DNA of 64,000 nucleotides from RGIG7213 sp045124505 (lineage in GTDB: Bacteria; Bacillota; Clostridia; Oscillospirales; CAG-272): the NCBI GenBank assembly GCA_045124505.1, contig JBGVLZ010000032.1, positions 9,278 through 73,277 of the forward strand, written 5' to 3'. The position numbers were made by a program, and so were the translations under genes. Below, one piece after another: positions 60,680-64,000 of this stretch; the stretch's first letter is position 1; every line of letters begins with the position of its first letter. Below the pieces are notes generated by a model. It was not told the origin of the DNA. It did no database searches and saw only the letters and a program-made list of their open reading frames with translations.

Positions 60680-60792
60680 GGGCGGCACAATTCACGCAAG
60701 CGTGAATTCGACGGTGCGCACATATTCTTAATATTTAAAATGTTCACTGAATATGCGCACCGCCTGTTTCGCGTATGCGAAACGTGCCGCCC
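60680..60792. repeat. Four-way-junction (cloverleaf-like) repeat element
   Basis: An outer 9-bp stem GGGCGGCAC (60680-60688)/GTGCCGCCC (60784-60792) encloses three hairpins: AATTCACG-CAAG-CGTGAATT (60689-60708), GGTGCGCACATATTC (60713-60727) with GAATATGCGCACC (60749-60761), and GTTTCGC-GTAT-GCGAAAC (60766-60783). Linkers are 4 bases or fewer. It is not a tRNA: it lacks T-loop and anticodon features. It could be a non-autonomous mobile element or a structured RNA. Confidence 0.7.
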
Positions 60793-60862
60793 ACCAAGCA
60801 CGTAAAATTAGCAGATAGATCATGTGTCGGGAGTACCTTCACATTTCACCTTTACATGCGGC

Positions 60863-61271
60863 CATAACCATCTGCGAATCGGGTGGCTTGCTCAGCCACA
60901 TAAGGGCATGTTACCGGCGGTGCTGAAAACCCACCGAAGCATTTGACACTTGCAAGCGGTGCCCTACCGCCACAGATGTGCTACAAGAACCCAAGCCTTC
61001 TCCCACTGGAGAAGGCGTTTAATGCTGACGTGCAATGCACGCCCCTACAAAGGTGGTGTTTAATGCTCATTTAATTCGGGGTGATGCCTGTAGGGGCAAG
61101 ATTCAAGCAGTTCGCGTTGCGAACTGCAACCGACCGTTTAAAACCCATTTAATATGACACCTTGTCTCCCATCACTTGACTTCGTCAAGTGTTGGGGAAG
61201 GCTTACGCTGCAGCGGGATTACTCATCGGCAAAAGCCTCTTTGGAACCACCCGCTAAGCAGGTGGTTTTCG
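60863..61271 (+). repeat. IS200/IS605-like non-coding element, copy B
   Basis: A 409-bp relative of copy A (22655-22992). The left end (CATAACCA, hairpin CCATCTG/CGGGTGG) and right end (CCACCCGC-TAA-GCAGGTGG, GGTGGTTTTCG) match, as do TTTGACACTTGCAA, the CACTTGAC/GTCAAGTG hairpin and GGCAAAAGCCTCTTTGGAAC. The centre (about 61015-61155) holds different modules, including TGCCTGTAGGGGCA and a CAGTTCGC/GCGAACTG palindrome. No transposase frame is present. Confidence 0.7.
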
Positions 61272-61282
61272 ATAAACAAAAC

Positions 61283-61311
61283 AACCCCTCGGCAAAAATT
61301 ACCGAGGGGTT
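61283..61311 (-). terminator. Terminator downstream of the FMN riboswitch
   Basis: AACCCCTCGG pairs with CCGAGGGGTT around a 9-base loop; on the minus strand TTGTTTTGTTT follows. It is 53 bases past the aptamer, the expected place for the expression platform. Confidence 0.85.
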
Positions 61312-61363
61312 TATTATGTCGATATAAGACGGCGCAAATACGCCATTTTATCTGACTGAATCA

Positions 61364-61488
61364 TTTTCTCTCATCCGGACTTTACCGTCGGCACAGGAAT
61401 CTCACCTGTTCGGCACACATCTCTGTGTGTTAGCGGGCTTTACCGCCGGTTTGGAATTACACCTAACACGATTTCTCGTGTCCCTCGA
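61364..61488 (-). ncRNA. FMN riboswitch (RFN element)
   Basis: The minus strand has the conserved RFN blocks in order: GGTGTAATTCCAAACCGGCG, GTAAAGCCCGC, GGTGAGATTCC, CCGACGGTAAAGTCCGGATG and AGAGAAAA. Binding of FMN would favour the terminator at 61283. The controlled gene should be ribU at 59960, now over 700 bp downstream. The tuf stop is only 35 bases upstream; a TTGACA at 61517-61522 (minus) could begin its promoter, though the -10 box is weak. Confidence 0.93.
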
Positions 61489-61522
61489 AAACAATCAATA
61501 TTTAATTTTGGTAAATTGTCAA

Positions 61523-62728
61523 TTACGCGATGATTTCAGAAACGACGCCTGAACCAACTGTTCTACCACCCTCACGGATAGCGAAACGAAGACCCTTTTC
61601 AATAGCGATAGGTGTGATAAGCTCAACAGTCATATCAACATTATCGCCGGGGCGGCACATTTCAACGTCAGCGGGAAGACCGATAACGCCTGTAACGTCA
61701 GTTGTTCTGAAGTAGAACTGAGGTCTGTAGCCGGGGAAGAAGGGCTTCTGACGTCCGCCTTCTTTTTCTGTAAGAACGTAAACCTGACCTACAAACTTTG
61801 TGTGAGGCTGGATGGAGCCGGGCTTACAGATAACCTGACCTCTTTCGATTTCGTTCTTCTGGATACCACGAAGAAGAAGACCGATGTTATCACCTGCCTG
61901 AGCAGAATCAAGAAGCTTTCTGAACATTTCAACACCTGTAACAACTGTCTGTCTCTTTTCATCGGAAAGACCAACGATTTCAACAGTATCAGACATGCTT
62001 ACGATACCTCTTTCAACTCTACCTGTAGCAACTGTACCACGACCTGTGATGGAGAATACGTCCTCGACAGGCATAAGGAAGGGCATGTCGGACATTCTGT
62101 CAGGTGTAGGAATGAAGGAGTCAACTTCGTTCATAAGTTCGAAGATAGGAGCGTAGCAAGCGTCGTTCACATCTGTGGATGTAGATTCGAGAGCGTCTCT
62201 TGCGGAACCTCTGATGATAGGTGTATCATCGCCCGGGAAGTCGTACTCGTTAAGGAGTTCACGAATTTCCATCTCAACGAGGTCGAGAAGTTCGGGGTCA
62301 TCAACGAGGTCGCACTTGTTCATGAATACAACGATAGCGGGAACGCCAACCTGACGAGCGAGAAGGATGTGTTCACGTGTCTGCTGCATAGGACCGTCTG
62401 TACCGGCAACAACGAGGATAGCGCCGTCCATCTGAGCTGCACCTGTGATCATGTTCTTAACATAGTCAGCATGTCCGGGGCAGTCAACGTGAGCGTAGTG
62501 ACGTGTGTCTGTTTCGTACTCAACGTGTCTTGTGTTGATTGTGATACCTCTTGCTCTTTCTTCGGGAGCGTTGTCGATCTGGTCATAAGCCATGAATTCG
62601 ATGTTACCGTTCTTCAAAGAAAGTGTCTTTGTGATAGCTGCTGTGAGCGTTGTCTTACCATGGTCAACGTGGCCGATAGTACCAATGTTAACATGGTCTT
62701 TTGTTCTGTCAAACTTTTGCTTTGCCAT
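61523..62728 (-). CDS. tuf: Elongation factor Tu
   Basis: It delivers aminoacyl-tRNA to the ribosome. The 401 residues have the P loop GHVDHGKTTLT, switch II DCPGHADYVKNMITGAAQMD, NKCD, and domain II/III motifs ending EGGRTVGSGVVSEIIA. It follows fusA by 49 bases, the usual str-operon order. Confidence 0.98.
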   Translation of the reverse strand: MAKQKFDRTKDHVNIGTIGHVDHGKTTLTAAITKTLSLKNGNIEFMAYDQIDNAPEERARGITINTRHVEYETDTRHYAHVDCPGHADYVKNMITGAAQMDGAILVVAGTDGPMQQTREHILLARQVGVPAIVVFMNKCDLVDDPELLDLVEMEIRELLNEYDFPGDDTPIIRGSARDALESTSTDVNDACYAPIFELMNEVDSFIPTPDRMSDMPFLMPVEDVFSITGRGTVATGRVERGIVSMSDTVEIVGLSDEKRQTVVTGVEMFRKLLDSAQAGDNIGLLLRGIQKNEIERGQVICKPGSIQPHTKFVGQVYVLTEKEGGRQKPFFPGYRPQFYFRTTDVTGVIGLPADVEMCRPGDNVDMTVELITPIAIEKGLRFAIREGGRTVGSGVVSEIIA

Positions 62729-62777
62729 TGGTTTTTCCTCCTAAAATATGAAACAATGTTTCAAAAATTTTTTATTA

Positions 62778-64000
62778 TTATTGTTTAGCTTTTCCGGAAA
62801 TAATAGCTTCCTGAATGCTCTTGGGAACTTCTGTGAAGTGGCTGGGCTCCATAGAGTACATACCTCTACCCTGTGTACGGGAACGGAGCTCAGTTGCGTA
62901 ACCGAACATTTCCGCAAGCGGAACCATTGCGGTTATCTGAGATGCGCCTGTCATGTTATCCATGGACTGGATAGCACCACGGCGGGAGTTAAGGTCACCG
63001 ATAACGTCACCGAGGTAATCATCGGGAGTTACAACAACAACCTTCATGATCGGCTCTGTAAGCACGGGGTCTGCCTTACGCATACCTTCCTTAAGCGCCA
63101 TAGAACCTGCGATCTTGAACGCCATTTCAGACGAGTCAACTTCGTGGTAAGAACCGCCTGTAAGCGTTACCTTAACGTCAACTACATCGTAGCCTGCAAG
63201 GATACCGGACTGCATTGCGCCCTGGATACCTGCGTCAACAGCGGGAATGTATTCCTTGGGAATATCACCGCCGACAACCTTGTTTTCGAACAAGTAGCCT
63301 GCACCGGGTTCGTTAGGCTCAATAGTGATCTTAACGTGACCGTACTGACCCTTACCACCGGACTGACGTGCATATTTCATATCGACATCGGCACTCTTTC
63401 TGATAGTTTCCTTGTAAGAAACCTGAGGCTTACCGATGTTTGCTTCAACCTTAAATTCACGAAGAAGTCTGTCAACGATAATTTCAAGGTGAAGCTCACC
63501 CATACCTGCGATAATTGTCTGGCCTGTTTCCTCGTCGGTGTAGGTTCTGAAAGTGGGGTCTTCCTCTGCAAGTTTTGCAAGAGCGATACCCATCTTCTCC
63601 TGACCTGCGCGGGTCTTAGGCTCGATAGCAACGCGGATAACGGGTTCGGGGAACTCCATGGACTCAAGTATTATGGGGAACTTTTCGTCGCAAAGAGTGT
63701 CACCGGTTGTTGTATTCTTAACTCCGATAACGGCTGCGATATCACCACTGTAGCAGCAATCAATATCAGCGCGGTCGTTAGCATGCATCTGGAGGATACG
63801 TCCAAAACGCTCTCTCTGACGCTTTACGGAGTTATAAACAGTTGTACCTGCTGCAACAAGACCGGAATATACGCGGAAGAAGCAAAGCTTTCCAACGAAC
63901 GGGTCAGTCATGATCTTGAATGCGAGCGCGGAGAAGGGCTCGTCATCGGATGCATGTCTCTCTTCCTCTTCCTCTGTATCGGGGTTTACACCCTTGATAG
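62778..64000 (-). CDS. fusA: Elongation factor G, 3' part
   Basis: The translocation GTPase, cut by the window end: about 407 C-terminal residues are present. The frame continues upstream through FSALAFKIMTDPFVGKLCFF (domain II) to the edge. Domain III-V motifs are GMGELHLEIIVDRLLREFKV, RQSGGKGQYGHVKITIEP and GDVIGDLNSRRGAIQSMDNM. The GTPase domain lies outside the window. Confidence 0.97.
   Translation of the reverse strand, partial: IKGVNPDTEEEEERHASDDEPFSALAFKIMTDPFVGKLCFFRVYSGLVAAGTTVYNSVKRQRERFGRILQMHANDRADIDCCYSGDIAAVIGVKNTTTGDTLCDEKFPIILESMEFPEPVIRVAIEPKTRAGQEKMGIALAKLAEEDPTFRTYTDEETGQTIIAGMGELHLEIIVDRLLREFKVEANIGKPQVSYKETIRKSADVDMKYARQSGGKGQYGHVKITIEPNEPGAGYLFENKVVGGDIPKEYIPAVDAGIQGAMQSGILAGYDVVDVKVTLTGGSYHEVDSSEMAFKIAGSMALKEGMRKADPVLTEPIMKVVVVTPDDYLGDVIGDLNSRRGAIQSMDNMTGASQITAMVPLAEMFGYATELRSRTQGRGMYSMEPSHFTEVPKSIQEAIISGKAKQ

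Noticed and set aside
60680..60792. Possible tRNA gene because of its cloverleaf shape
   Set aside because: Arm lengths, lack of a GTTCGA-type T loop, no anticodon loop of 7 bases and no CCA-side features exclude a tRNA.
61802..62788. A 328-codon plus-strand frame opposite tuf
   Set aside because: It is an antisense shadow of a highly expressed gene with biased codons; it is Cys/Ser/Val-rich without domain features and has no ribosome site.

Overview
The window is a chromosomal segment of a low-to-middle GC Gram-positive bacterium of class Clostridia, probably a gut Oscillospirales/Ruminococcaceae-like anaerobe. Evidence: a Clostridia-style S10-spc-alpha ribosomal operon with a KOW protein between map and infA, zinc-binding L36, S14 and adenylate kinase, a Spo0A regulator, YlmH, ComF/RecD2, AzlCD, a type II pantothenate kinase, a secreted dockerin protein, and many TTGACA/TATAAT promoters with 17-bp spacers. 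Species cannot be named from this sequence alone.

Layout. 0-3.7 kb: dipeptidase PepD, a methyltransferase-fold protein, an intergenic repeat inside what looks like a split terminator, then a membrane protein and a YdbC/PC4 protein on the minus strand. 3.9-11.4 kb: a plus-strand run behind a consensus promoter, with a TerB_N/TerB_C protein, a BrxD-like ATPase, a short adenosylhomocysteinase, pantothenate kinase, a HAD phosphatase, an alpha/beta hydrolase and an amidohydrolase. 11.4-14.4 kb: a compact peptide-export locus: a C39-peptidase ABC transporter, a 56-residue double-glycine precursor whose core carries a C2H2 zinc-finger spacing, and a divergent XRE regulator. 14.5-22.6 kb: dockerin protein, rsmD, fucO, ylmH, a GtrII-like membrane protein and a cytosolic Cu/Zn SOD-like protein. 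23.0-39.2 kb: thirty-two genes of the S10/spc/alpha cluster on the minus strand, from a consensus promoter with a ~320-nt structured leader to a terminator after rplQ. 39.3-46 kb: HAD protein, DUF2975/HTH pair, radical SAM protein, serine hydrolase, GH2 glycosidase and spo0A. 46-54 kb: M28 peptidase, azlCD, a GntR-controlled ABC exporter, an acyltransferase, and a self-regulated HTH/DUF6442/membrane operon. 54-64 kb: mreB, comF-recD2, metK, a RibU-type transporter, an FMN riboswitch, tuf and the 3' part of fusA.

The most interesting item is the locus at 11.4-14.4 kb. A leader peptide ending in Gly-Gly precedes a core with C-x2-C-x12-H-x3-H. Its putative exporter carries a Cys/His/acidic cluster in the extracellular loop between its first two membrane helices. 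This suggests a metal-binding secreted peptide (bacteriocin or signal) matched to its own transporter; the function is inference. Other notable points: a CTG (or ATT) start for infA; a duplicated spo0A 3' end whose differences are all synonymous; an FMN riboswitch separated from ribU by about 730 bp containing an IS200/IS605-like non-coding element and a four-way-junction repeat; and an operon pairing a TerB_N protein with a BrxD-like ATPase, without the helicase I would expect.
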